From an uncultured Chitinophagaceae bacterium (lineage in GTDB: Bacteria > Bacteroidota > Bacteroidia > Chitinophagales > Chitinophagaceae): a DNA stretch of 64,000 bases. The stretch covers positions 1-64,000 of the forward strand of contig CALGAP010000019.1 in NCBI GenBank assembly GCA_937958995.1. Reading direction: 5' to 3'. Position 1 is the first letter of the stretch, and every line of letters starts with the position of its first letter. The position numbers were made by a program, and so were the translations under genes. Positions 1 through 7,015 of this stretch are shown in pieces. Below the pieces are notes generated by a model, which was not told the origin of the DNA, did no database searches, and saw only the letters and a program-made list of their open reading frames with translations.

Positions 1-38
1 AGGTGGCCCACCTGTCACCTGGCCTCCCTTTATTTTTT

Positions 39-974
39 TTATTGGGCGATTCTTACTTTGATGGGGCGTGCGCCGTAGTACCATAAGTTGAGGGAATCTT
101 TGATTCGAGTGGTATCGGATGGAGTGGCGGGCAGCACAACGTAAATGTTGAATTCGGTTGAATCGGCATTGGCTTCCATTTTTATACGGGGACTGATCTC
201 GTTCACCTGCGCGTGGCGGCGGAGGGCCCTGTTGCGGCTGCGGGTGGTTTCGAAAATAAATTTGTAGCTGCCGGGTGCAATGCTTTTGGCGGCTTCAATG
301 CTGTCGGCAATGGCCTGCTCGCGCGCAAGAGAATCTTCCTGCGCTTTTATCAGTGCAGAATCAACGGCAATAATATTGGCCTGTGGCTGCATTTCAGGTT
401 CCACTTTTTTATTATACAGACTATATCCGCCCCAGATTACCAGTGCCAATCCTAATACAATACTTAAGAAAATAACCACCTTTCGCGAGCCGCCGCTGGC
501 TTCGTGGGGGTAGTAGTCTTCGTCGAAAACCGATTTCCTGGCGGGCGCCTTTTCCTTCGCGGGTGTCTCTCTTTCCTTCACCGGCATCACTGATTCAAGA
601 CGGTCTGTAATGGGTTCGCCGGGCGTGAATTCATATACGCCATTCCTGTTCTTCATCAGCGTGCCGATGCCTTCGATATGAAAGGGCTTACCAATATTCA
701 GCAGCAGTTTGCCATCGGCCAGGTACGATTCTAGGTCTGATTCGGCCAGGGGTTTTATTTTGCCCGTGTGCTCACGTATGAAATCTATGAGGGCGTCTTC
801 CGCTTTTGTAACATTGGTCTGTTTGAATGCTATGTGCTGCAGAAAATCGCGGTAGTTCTTGTCGTCGGGGTCGGGTATGGTCACATTTTCATCCAAAGAA
901 AACACACCGATACCGGGCAAGCTTAATTTCCTGTGTTTGTAGAAATATTGCGGAACAAGTGTGGCTAATTTCAA
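39..974 (-). CDS. HU-CCDC81-type protein with one membrane span and a SPOR-like C-terminus
   Basis: The 311-residue product has an N-terminal region (about 1-120) that matches the Bacteroidota CCDC81-type HU domains, including the motif LPGIGVF and a second HU-like unit ending at GIGTLMKNRNGVYEF. A basic, proline-rich linker follows, then a single hydrophobic helix at about 165-187 and a coiled, alanine-rich stretch. The C-terminal region (about 235-310) has the alternating pattern of a SPOR-like fold and would lie in the periplasm. In this family the HU part is expected on the cytoplasmic side, so the protein could link DNA or another cytoplasmic partner to the envelope; that role is inference. 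The gene is monocistronic here and its 3' end lies almost at the window edge. Confidence 0.8.
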   Translation of the reverse strand: MKLATLVPQYFYKHRKLSLPGIGVFSLDENVTIPDPDDKNYRDFLQHIAFKQTNVTKAEDALIDFIREHTGKIKPLAESDLESYLADGKLLLNIGKPFHIEGIGTLMKNRNGVYEFTPGEPITDRLESVMPVKERETPAKEKAPARKSVFDEDYYPHEASGGSRKVVIFLSIVLGLALVIWGGYSLYNKKVEPEMQPQANIIAVDSALIKAQEDSLAREQAIADSIEAAKSIAPGSYKFIFETTRSRNRALRRHAQVNEISPRIKMEANADSTEFNIYVVLPATPSDTTRIKDSLNLWYYGARPIKVRIAQ

Positions 975-1074
975 GGTATTCAGGATTTAAAGCACAATTT
1001 AAACATTATTTACTGCTAACCAAATAAACGCCCTGATGCGCCAAATATTTTCAGGATGGTAATTCCCCTTAGGA

Positions 1075-1082
1075 TAATTTTG
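1075..1082 (+). promoter_or_regulatory. -7 box TAATTTTG
   Basis: This is a perfect match to the Bacteroidota -7 consensus TAnnTTTG. Only five bases separate it from the ATG at 1088, so transcription from it would give a leaderless or near-leaderless mRNA. No convincing -33 TTTG is visible at the usual spacing. Confidence 0.45.
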
Positions 1083-1087
1083 CGGGT

Positions 1088-1441
1088 ATGCTGACTGAAG
1101 AAGAAAAGCAGTTTGTAAAATACTGGGAAGAAAACCGTTTGCGCCAGAAATCCTGGAAATACCGTTTGTTGACCGGTTTGCCCCTGGGCATTCTGTTTTC
1201 CGCGCCCATCATGTTGCTGCTGATGACCGCCAGGTTCTGGTACAAGCGGGCCGATATGATGGCCAATACGATCGCGAACCCGGTAGTGATGATACTTGCG
1301 GTTTTGATCATCGCGGTTTTTGTCGCTATTTTCTTCAAAGCTCACCGCTGGGAAATGAGTGAACAGCTATACCAGGGCATCAAGGCGCGGGAAAGGGTAG
1401 AAGAGGCAGCCGGAAAGGGGCAGGAAAGCAAGCAGCTATAA
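1088..1441 (+). CDS. Small two-span membrane protein of unknown function
   Basis: The 117-residue product has a charged N-terminus (LTEEEKQFVKYWEENRLRQKSWKYR), hydrophobic helices at about 29-47 and 61-82, and a charged C-terminal tail. I do not recognise a named family. The layout (short acidic N-terminus, two spans, soluble tail) is that of a small inner-membrane accessory protein. It lies 43 bases before the FKBP lipoprotein and could be cotranscribed with it. The ATG at 1088 is chosen because a -7 box lies just upstream and no better in-frame start exists. Confidence 0.65.
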   Translation: MLTEEEKQFVKYWEENRLRQKSWKYRLLTGLPLGILFSAPIMLLLMTARFWYKRADMMANTIANPVVMILAVLIIAVFVAIFFKAHRWEMSEQLYQGIKARERVEEAAGKGQESKQL

Positions 1442-1484
1442 AACCACATTGTTTGTCTATAACCCTACAAACCAACAAGAACTG

Positions 1485-1976
1485 ATGCATAAATCAATTT
1501 GGTGCTTATTGATAATTGCCTTAACGGCAGGCAGTTGCCTTAAAAAAGAAAGTGGTTGCAATTTTTCCGATGTGAATATAACAGCCCCGGCCCAGGAACA
1601 GGCCGATGTTGAAGCCTGGCTCTCCGGCCAGGGCATCAATGCAGTGAAGCATGCCAGTGGTCTTTACTATGAAATAATCAATGCCGGTTCCGGTGCCACC
1701 CCCAATCTTTGTTCGCAGGTGCAGGTGGCCTATACAGGACGTTTCACCAATGGCACCGTGTTCGATCAGAGTCCGCCTGTCATGTTTGTTCTTGGTGGCA
1801 CCATTGAAGGATGGAAAAAAGGATTGCCCCTGATCAAGGAAGGAGGCCGGATCAAATTGTACATTCCCCCCGCTTTGGGATATGGTAATACTGACCAGAC
1901 TGATAAATACGGCACCGTAATCATCCCCGCCGGTAGCATACTGGTATTTGACGTTGAGTTGCACGCCGTTAACTGA
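1485..1976 (+). CDS. FKBP-type peptidyl-prolyl isomerase lipoprotein
   Basis: The protein speeds cis-trans isomerisation of X-Pro bonds in exported proteins. From the ATG at 1485 the N-terminus MHKSIWCLLIIALTAGSC is a lipoprotein signal with lipobox TAGSC and acylated Cys18. An upstream TTG at 1449 would add 12 residues in front of the signal and is unlikely. The FKBP domain covers about residues 60-160: VQVAYTGRFTNGTVFDQS, the IEGWKKGLPLIKEGG segment, the IPPALGYG loop and the closing strand LVFDVEL are all present. At 163 residues it is a single-domain form. Anchoring in a membrane facing the periplasm is inferred from the lipobox. Confidence 0.9.
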   Translation: MHKSIWCLLIIALTAGSCLKKESGCNFSDVNITAPAQEQADVEAWLSGQGINAVKHASGLYYEIINAGSGATPNLCSQVQVAYTGRFTNGTVFDQSPPVMFVLGGTIEGWKKGLPLIKEGGRIKLYIPPALGYGNTDQTDKYGTVIIPAGSILVFDVELHAVN

Positions 1977-1984
1977 TTGCCGGT

Positions 1985-1992
1985 TACCTTTG
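1985..1992 (+). promoter_or_regulatory. -7 box TACCTTTG upstream of sdaA
   Basis: This is a perfect TAnnTTTG match that starts nine bases after the FKBP stop codon. A TTG at 1959-1961, 23 bases upstream, could act as the -33 element. It would start transcription at about 1998-2000 and leave a leader of about ten bases before the TTG start codon at 2009. Confidence 0.45.
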
Positions 1993-2008
1993 TGTCAAAC
2001 TTTTCCGA

Positions 2009-3436
2009 TTGCCACACGAAGCCATATCAGTATTTGAAATTTTCAAGATAGGAGTTGGTCCCTCCAGTTCGCACACGCTGGGTCCATGGCGTGCGGCCAT
2101 GCGCTTTGTGCAAACCCTCGAAGACAATAATCGCCTCTCCGAAATCAGCAGCATAAGAGTTTTACTGTACGGATCGCTTGCCAAGACGGGCAAGGGTCAC
2201 GGCACCGATATTGCCGTGCAAATGGGGCTGGAAGGACATGATCCCGTAACCGTTGACGTAAACAGCATTCCTGCCCGAATTGAAGATATCCGCAGAATGA
2301 ACAAACTGATTCTGCACGGAAAACACGAAATAGAGTTCAACCCCACTGAAGATATCGAGTTTCTCATCACAGAAGCATTGCCTTATCATCCCAATGCGCT
2401 CACTTTCCTGGGCATGTTTGCAAATGGCGATACGATTGCCGAAACCTACTATTCCGTAGGCGGTGGTTTTGTAAAAAAAGAAGGTGAAGATGTGCTTGCC
2501 AGCAGCGATATACAATTGCCTTTCCCTATCGACAAAGCCGATGATCTGTTGCACTGGTGCCGCAAGACAGGTCTCAGCATCAGCGAGGTGGTAATGGAAA
2601 ATGAAAATGCCTGGCGCCCCGAAGAAGAAACGCGACAGGGACTGTTGAACACCTGGAAGGTGATGAAGGAATGCGTGTATCGTGGTTGTCATACCGAAGG
2701 TATATTACCCGGCGGGCTGCAGGTGAAGCGCCGCGCCGCAGATCTTAATAAGCGGCTCCTCGCCGGACGCACTTACGGCAATTATGATGAATGGGTGCAA
2801 GCCATCCGGCAGGGAGGTAGCGATTTCAAATACACGCTGGACTGGGTAAGCTGTTTTGCGCTGGCGGTAAATGAAGAAAATGCATCTTTCGGGAGGGTGG
2901 TAACGGCGCCTACCAACGGTGCGGCTGGTGTGATTCCCGCAGTATTGCATTACCTCGTGATATTTTGTGACGCATATAACGATCAGAAAATTGTGCAGTT
3001 CTTACTGACCGCCGCGGAATTGGGAAGCATTTTCAAAAAACAAGCCACCATATCTGCCGCTATGGGAGGATGCCAGGCAGAAATTGGCGTTTCTTCTGCT
3101 ATGGCCGCTGCAGGTTTGACGGAAGCTATGGGCGGCTCGCAGCGGCAAACGCTAATGGCTGCTGAAATTGCAATGGAGCATCACCTGGGCCTCACCTGCG
3201 ATCCTATTGGCGGGTTGGTGCAGATTCCTTGTATTGAAAGAAATACTATGGGCGCCATTAAAGCAATCACGGCATCGCAACTGGCACTGCAAAGTACACC
3301 TGATTTTGCGCGCGTTTCGTTGGATGATGTTATTAAAACGATGTGGGATACCGCGCGTGATATGGATAATAAGTACAAGGAAACTGCAGAAGGTGGTTTG
3401 GCGGTGAATATACCTTTGAGTTTGCCTGAATGTTGA
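2009..3436 (+). CDS. sdaA: L-serine ammonia-lyase (serine dehydratase), iron-sulfur, single chain
   Basis: It converts L-serine to pyruvate and ammonia in the cytoplasm using a 4Fe-4S cluster. The 475 residues carry the beta-domain signature SVFEIFKIGVGPSSSHT at the N-terminus and the catalytic alpha domain in the second half. Cys355, Cys397 and Cys408 keep the 42- and 11-residue spacing known for cluster ligands of the single-chain Legionella enzyme. The chain ends in Cys475, matching the 'tail-in-mouth' C-terminal cysteine known there. The start is a TTG: no ATG or GTG lies in frame near the conserved SVFEIFKIG, and the -7 box at 1985 supports it. It converges on mqnE. Confidence 0.93.
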   Translation: MPHEAISVFEIFKIGVGPSSSHTLGPWRAAMRFVQTLEDNNRLSEISSIRVLLYGSLAKTGKGHGTDIAVQMGLEGHDPVTVDVNSIPARIEDIRRMNKLILHGKHEIEFNPTEDIEFLITEALPYHPNALTFLGMFANGDTIAETYYSVGGGFVKKEGEDVLASSDIQLPFPIDKADDLLHWCRKTGLSISEVVMENENAWRPEEETRQGLLNTWKVMKECVYRGCHTEGILPGGLQVKRRAADLNKRLLAGRTYGNYDEWVQAIRQGGSDFKYTLDWVSCFALAVNEENASFGRVVTAPTNGAAGVIPAVLHYLVIFCDAYNDQKIVQFLLTAAELGSIFKKQATISAAMGGCQAEIGVSSAMAAAGLTEAMGGSQRQTLMAAEIAMEHHLGLTCDPIGGLVQIPCIERNTMGAIKAITASQLALQSTPDFARVSLDDVIKTMWDTARDMDNKYKETAEGGLAVNIPLSLPEC

Positions 3437-3439
3437 TAC

Positions 3440-3460
3440 CGTTTTCGAAAACGTTTTATT
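3440..3460. terminator. Possible terminator between convergent sdaA and mqnE
   Basis: The palindrome CGTTTTCGAAAACG at 3440-3453 is followed by TTTTATT on the plus strand, directly after the sdaA stop. The stem is AT-rich with little loop, so it would be a weak terminator. Confidence 0.3.
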
Positions 3461-3461
3461 A

Positions 3462-4625
3462 CTAGTTCAGTGAGCTGGTAATAGACGGTTCTTCCACGTC
3501 TTCTCCATCATACACTTTCAACTCATTATACAGCGTATCTCTCTCCACCGCCACACGTCCTGCCTGGCGAATAAGATTAACCAGCTGCGAAGTACTCATC
3601 GCAGGATTTTGTTCTTCGGCGCCAGCCATGGAGTAGATTTTGGTAGAATCATCAATAGTGCCGTCTATATCATTTACTCCAAACGAAAGTGCGAGCTGCG
3701 CATTTTGTCGGCCCAACATCGGCCAGTATGCTTTCAGGTGCGGGAAATTATCCATGTACAATCTTGCCACGGCATACATGCGCATGTCTTCGATAATGTT
3801 CGACTCGGGCACATGACTCATGGCATTGTCTTTATTGCGGAATTTGAGTGGGATGAATGTGTTAAAGCCGCTAGTTTTATCCTGCAGTTGCCGCAGTTGT
3901 TCCATATGATCAATGCGGTGACTGAATTTTTCGATATGTCCGTACAGAATGGTTGCATTGCTATGCATACCCAATTTATGCGCGGTTTCATGAATAGCGA
4001 GCCAGCCTTTTGCATCTACCTTATCAGCACAAATCTGTTCACGAATTTCCGGATCAAAAATTTCTGCGCCGCCGCCGGGCAGGGAATCGAGACCTGCTTC
4101 CTTCAAATATTTCAGTCCTTCTTCGATCGACTTTTTCGCCTTTCGAAACATATATTCGAGTTCCACAGGTGTGAAAGCTTTTATATGCAGGTCGGGGCGG
4201 TGTGCTTTTATTTTTCGTAAGAGGTCAGCGAAAAATTCGAGCGTTAATTTCGGATGCACGCCGCCAACTATATGCACTTCAGTAACAGGTTTGCCATCAT
4301 AGCTCTTCACAATATTCAGCATCTGGTCGGCGGTGAGTTCCCAACCTTCTTCGCGGTGAGCGTATAAGCGCGAGTAAGAACAGAAATTGCACGCGAACAC
4401 GCAGATATTGGTAGGCTCGATATGGAAATTGCGGTTGAAATAAGTTTTGTGGCCATGCAATCTTTCCCGCACAAAATTGGCCAGCGCTCCCAAATAGGGA
4501 AGACTTGCTTTCTCAAATAAGATAACGCCTTCTTCGGGGGTAATTCTTTCTTTATCAACGATCTTTTTGCCAATTCTTTGTAGGTCACCATCCTTTTCTG
4601 CTGCTATCACTTGTTCAATATGCAT
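3462..4625 (-). CDS. mqnE: Aminofutalosine synthase, radical SAM
   Basis: It joins SAM to 3-(1-carboxyvinyloxy)benzoate to give aminofutalosine in the futalosine route to menaquinone. The radical SAM motif is Cys75-x3-Cys79-x2-Cys82 within IEPTNICVFACNFCSY, preceded by the family's FNRNFHIEP. The GGVHPKL segment and the LPGGGAEIFDPEIREQICADK segment fit the MqnE/MqnC/CofH group. At 387 residues the length is normal for MqnE; MqnC and CofH are the alternatives, and the YFNRNFHIEPTN version favours MqnE. No other mqn gene is in the window. A -7 box (TACCTTTG on the minus strand) lies 24 bases before the ATG. Confidence 0.82.
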   Translation of the reverse strand: MHIEQVIAAEKDGDLQRIGKKIVDKERITPEEGVILFEKASLPYLGALANFVRERLHGHKTYFNRNFHIEPTNICVFACNFCSYSRLYAHREEGWELTADQMLNIVKSYDGKPVTEVHIVGGVHPKLTLEFFADLLRKIKAHRPDLHIKAFTPVELEYMFRKAKKSIEEGLKYLKEAGLDSLPGGGAEIFDPEIREQICADKVDAKGWLAIHETAHKLGMHSNATILYGHIEKFSHRIDHMEQLRQLQDKTSGFNTFIPLKFRNKDNAMSHVPESNIIEDMRMYAVARLYMDNFPHLKAYWPMLGRQNAQLALSFGVNDIDGTIDDSTKIYSMAGAEEQNPAMSTSQLVNLIRQAGRVAVERDTLYNELKVYDGEDVEEPSITSSLN

Positions 4626-4648
4626 GGTCTTGAGCTTTGTAGAGAGTA

Positions 4649-4656
4649 CAAAGGTA
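4649..4656 (-). promoter_or_regulatory. -7 box TACCTTTG upstream of mqnE
   Basis: Read on the minus strand this is a perfect TAnnTTTG box. It lies 23 bases before the mqnE ATG and only three bases from the edge of the dispersed repeat at 4660-4738, so any -33 contact would fall inside the repeat. Confidence 0.45.
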
Positions 4657-4659
4657 AGA

Positions 4660-4738
4660 GGTTTCGGGTTTCGTGTTTCGGGTTGCTGCCGCGCTTAATA
4701 AGCGCTGCCCTGATTTAAGAACCCCCAACCCGAAACCC
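4660..4738 (+). repeat. Dispersed palindromic repeat, copy A
   Basis: The ends form an 11-bp perfect inverted repeat: GGTTTCGGGTT at 4660-4670 and AACCCGAAACC at 4727-4737. Inside is a second hairpin, GCGCTTAATAAGCGC, within the block TTGCTGCCGCGCTT, followed by TTAAGAACCC. Copies B (6445-6520) and C (20396-20475) share the same blocks in the same order. The right end touches the nucleoside-transporter stop codon, so it may serve as its 3' hairpin. Confidence 0.75.
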
Positions 4739-4739
4739 T

Positions 4740-6386
4740 TCATCTCGCCAGCGCACCCGCAATGCAGCCGCACATCAGGCAGGCAATGGTGCCACCGATA
4801 AGCGCCTTTACGCCAAGTTCGGTGAGATTGCGGCGTTGGTTGGGAGCCAACTGACTGATACCACCGATTTGGATACCAATGGAAGCGAAGTTGGCAAACC
4901 CGCAAAGCGCATAGGTGGCAATCAGCAATGATTTGGGATCCTGGATAATGCCTTTTGATTTCATATCGCCCAGGGAGATGTAGGCGACAAATTCATTGAG
5001 AATCGTTTTTTCTCCCAATAGCTGTCCAATCGGCACCATATCGGCAGAATTCACCCCAATGAGCCAGGCAACGGGAGCGAATATATATCCCAATATGAAC
5101 TGAAGACTGAGTTCGCTGTATTTTTCGCCGGTGCTGGCAGCAATGCTGGCATTGAGTTGCGTGATGTCGCCTATATAGCCCATCAGTGCGTTTACCACGT
5201 ACATCACTGCGGTGAAAACAATCAACATGGCGCCGACATTCACGGCGAGCTTAAGACCATCGGTTGTTCCGAGTGATAAAGCATCGAGAAAATTATCGCC
5301 CAGTTTTTCTTTCGGAATGGCGAGGTCTTTAGAAATAAGATGATCGTCAGTTTGCGGAAAAAGTATTTTCGAACACACAATAGCTGCCGGCGCACTCATG
5401 ATGCTCTGGCTCAGCATATGCAAAGCAAAATAACTCTGCTGATCGGGATCATTGCCACCCAGGAAACCGACATAAGCTGCCAGCACGCTCCCAGCCGTAT
5501 TAGCCATGCCGCCGACCATGATGAGCAAAATTTCAGAGCGCGTCATTTTATCCAGATAAGGACGAATCATGAGCGGCGCTTCGGTTTGTCCGAGGAAGAT
5601 ATTGGCAGCGGTACTTAAACTTTCAGCACCGGAGATTTTCAACTTGTTCAGTAAATAAGCAAACACATACACAATTACCTGCAGCACGCCGAGGTAGTAA
5701 AGAATGGACGAAAGGGCTGCGAAGAAAATAATGTTAGGCAATACCTGTATCGCGAATATATACGCCCAGCTCTTCGAATCGTCTGCCAATTCACCAAACA
5801 AGAACTCGGTGCCTTTATGGCTGATATTGATAAGATCGACAAAAACGCCTGATGCCGACTTTAGAATGATCTTAAAAATTTCGGGACTGCAAACAGACGT
5901 GTACACCGAAATGGTAAGCAACGCACAGGAAAATAATATGGACCATTTCATCAGCTCGGGAAATTTCTTCCCGACCCTGAAGATTAGTGCCAGCACCAGT
6001 ACTGAGCTGATGAAAATGGAAAGCCTCGACCAGTCACCGAATATTTGGGGAGCCAGTATTAAACCCACCACAAAAATCAGCTGCCAAAGCAGCACCAGTC
6101 CCAGGTGAGTACCGTCATAACTAAGCGGAGTTTGATGGCTCTGAACGCGCCTGAATTTGTTTACGATGGTATAGAGAAGTATTATGCCAAAAAAGAGCCA
6201 GAACACGGGTTGTCCCATCACCGTGGTGTGCAGCACCCCCATCGCAAACATCACCTGGGCGAATACGCCCATACCCACCAACTTCCAGTTGATCGCCCGC
6301 CGGTTGTTACTCAACAAATAGCAAACGAAAATCAGAAAGAACATGCCGAGAATGCCTCGAAGAATGTTTTCAATGACCGGGGACAT
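4740..6386 (-). CDS. Concentrative nucleoside transporter (NupC/CNT family)
   Basis: An inner-membrane symporter for nucleosides. The CNT core lies in the C-terminal two thirds: the conserved stretch AANIFLGQTEAPLMIRPYL, the gate-like VGGMANTAGSVLAAYVG, the LSQSIMSAPAAIV helix and the C-terminal FANFASIGIQIGG. At 548 residues it is well over the roughly 400 of E. coli NupC. The extra N-terminal part (about residues 1-170) contains several further hydrophobic helices. Coupling to sodium or protons cannot be told from sequence alone. It is monocistronic, flanked on both sides by copies of the dispersed repeat. Substrate range (purine or pyrimidine nucleosides) is not determined here. Confidence 0.85.
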   Translation of the reverse strand: MSPVIENILRGILGMFFLIFVCYLLSNNRRAINWKLVGMGVFAQVMFAMGVLHTTVMGQPVFWLFFGIILLYTIVNKFRRVQSHQTPLSYDGTHLGLVLLWQLIFVVGLILAPQIFGDWSRLSIFISSVLVLALIFRVGKKFPELMKWSILFSCALLTISVYTSVCSPEIFKIILKSASGVFVDLINISHKGTEFLFGELADDSKSWAYIFAIQVLPNIIFFAALSSILYYLGVLQVIVYVFAYLLNKLKISGAESLSTAANIFLGQTEAPLMIRPYLDKMTRSEILLIMVGGMANTAGSVLAAYVGFLGGNDPDQQSYFALHMLSQSIMSAPAAIVCSKILFPQTDDHLISKDLAIPKEKLGDNFLDALSLGTTDGLKLAVNVGAMLIVFTAVMYVVNALMGYIGDITQLNASIAASTGEKYSELSLQFILGYIFAPVAWLIGVNSADMVPIGQLLGEKTILNEFVAYISLGDMKSKGIIQDPKSLLIATYALCGFANFASIGIQIGGISQLAPNQRRNLTELGVKALIGGTIACLMCGCIAGALAR

Positions 6387-6444
6387 AGCGTTAGTTTGGT
6401 GACGGCATAAATATAGAAGATAATAGTGAAAATTGAGGATACCC

Positions 6445-6520
6445 AGTTTCGGGTTGGGGCTTGGGGCTACTGCCGCGCTTTGGGGCGACTGCCCGAACTT
6501 AAGAACCCGAAACCCGGAAA
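6445..6520 (+). repeat. Dispersed palindromic repeat, copy B
   Basis: It is bounded by GTTTCGGGTT at 6446-6455 and AACCCGAAAC at 6504-6513, a perfect 10-bp inverted repeat. It contains CTACTGCCGCGCTTTGGGG, CGACTGCCC and CTTAAGAACCC, the blocks shared with copies A and C. It lies between the nucleoside-transporter start region and the trxA terminator. Confidence 0.75.
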
Positions 6521-6553
6521 AGCAAAAAGCCCCCTCCGAAAGAGGGGGCTTTC
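6520..6553 (-). terminator. Rho-independent terminator of trxA
   Basis: On the minus strand the sequence is AAAGCCCCCTC, loop TTTC, GGAGGGGGCTTT, then a T-rich tail TTGCTTTT. The GC-rich stem follows the trxA stop codon (6578) by about 25 bases, which is the expected position. Confidence 0.85.
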
Positions 6554-6577
6554 AAATGCAATGGGAGAAATCTCCGA

Positions 6578-6895
6578 TTATAAATGCTGTTCGATCTTTT
6601 TTACAAAGTTCGCCTTGGGTTGGGCACCTACGAGCTTGTCAACCACCTTGCCGCCCTTGATGAAAAGGATAGCGGGGATGGAGGTAATGCCGTAGTTGAA
6701 CGACACCTGCGGGTTATGGTCCACGTTTACCTTGCCAATGTTTACGCGGCCATCATATTCTTTCGACAGTTCCTCAATTACGGGACCAATCGCACGGCAG
6801 GGACCACACCACTCTGCCCAGAAATCGACTACTGTAAGTTTATCGGAGGAAATTACTTTTTCCTGAAAATTTGCATCCGTTAATTCTAAAGCCAT
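6578..6895 (-). CDS. trxA: Thioredoxin
   Basis: A cytoplasmic protein disulfide reductase of 105 residues. The active site is Trp-Cys30-Gly-Pro-Cys33 in FWAEWCGPCR, with the cis-proline loop at TSIPAILFIKGGKVVDKLVG. The length and motif order are those of a classic TrxA without extra domains or a signal peptide. It is preceded by its own promoter and followed by a strong terminator, so it is transcribed separately from dnaE although both lie on the same strand. Confidence 0.96.
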   Translation of the reverse strand: MALELTDANFQEKVISSDKLTVVDFWAEWCGPCRAIGPVIEELSKEYDGRVNIGKVNVDHNPQVSFNYGITSIPAILFIKGGKVVDKLVGAQPKANFVKKIEQHL

Positions 6896-6967
6896 ATAAG
6901 ATTTATTTAAAGATTTGAATGTTTATATTGATAAATCCGTGATCGCATCATACGCTAAACAATGATC

Positions 6968-6999
6968 CAAATTTACAGCCAAATATATTTAACTGCAAA
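6968..6999 (-). promoter_or_regulatory. trxA promoter (-33 TTTG, -7 TAAATTTG)
   Basis: Reading the minus strand, TTTG (6999-6996) is followed after 20 bases by TAAATTTG (6975-6968), matching both Bacteroidota elements at a good spacing. A second -7-like box, TATATTTG, lies at 6987-6980. The leader to the trxA ATG would be about 67 bases. Confidence 0.55.
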
Positions 7000-7015
7000 C
7001 CTGTCAAAATACTCG

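Noticed and set aside
1..38. Palindrome AGGTGGCCCACCT at the left edge as a terminator for the HU-type gene
   Set aside because: The oligo-A/T run precedes rather than follows the palindrome on the transcribed strand, and the window ends there.
3462..4625. CofH (F420 synthesis) for the radical SAM gene
   Set aside because: The N-terminal FNRNFHIEPTN version and the lack of any F420 gene fit aminofutalosine synthase better.
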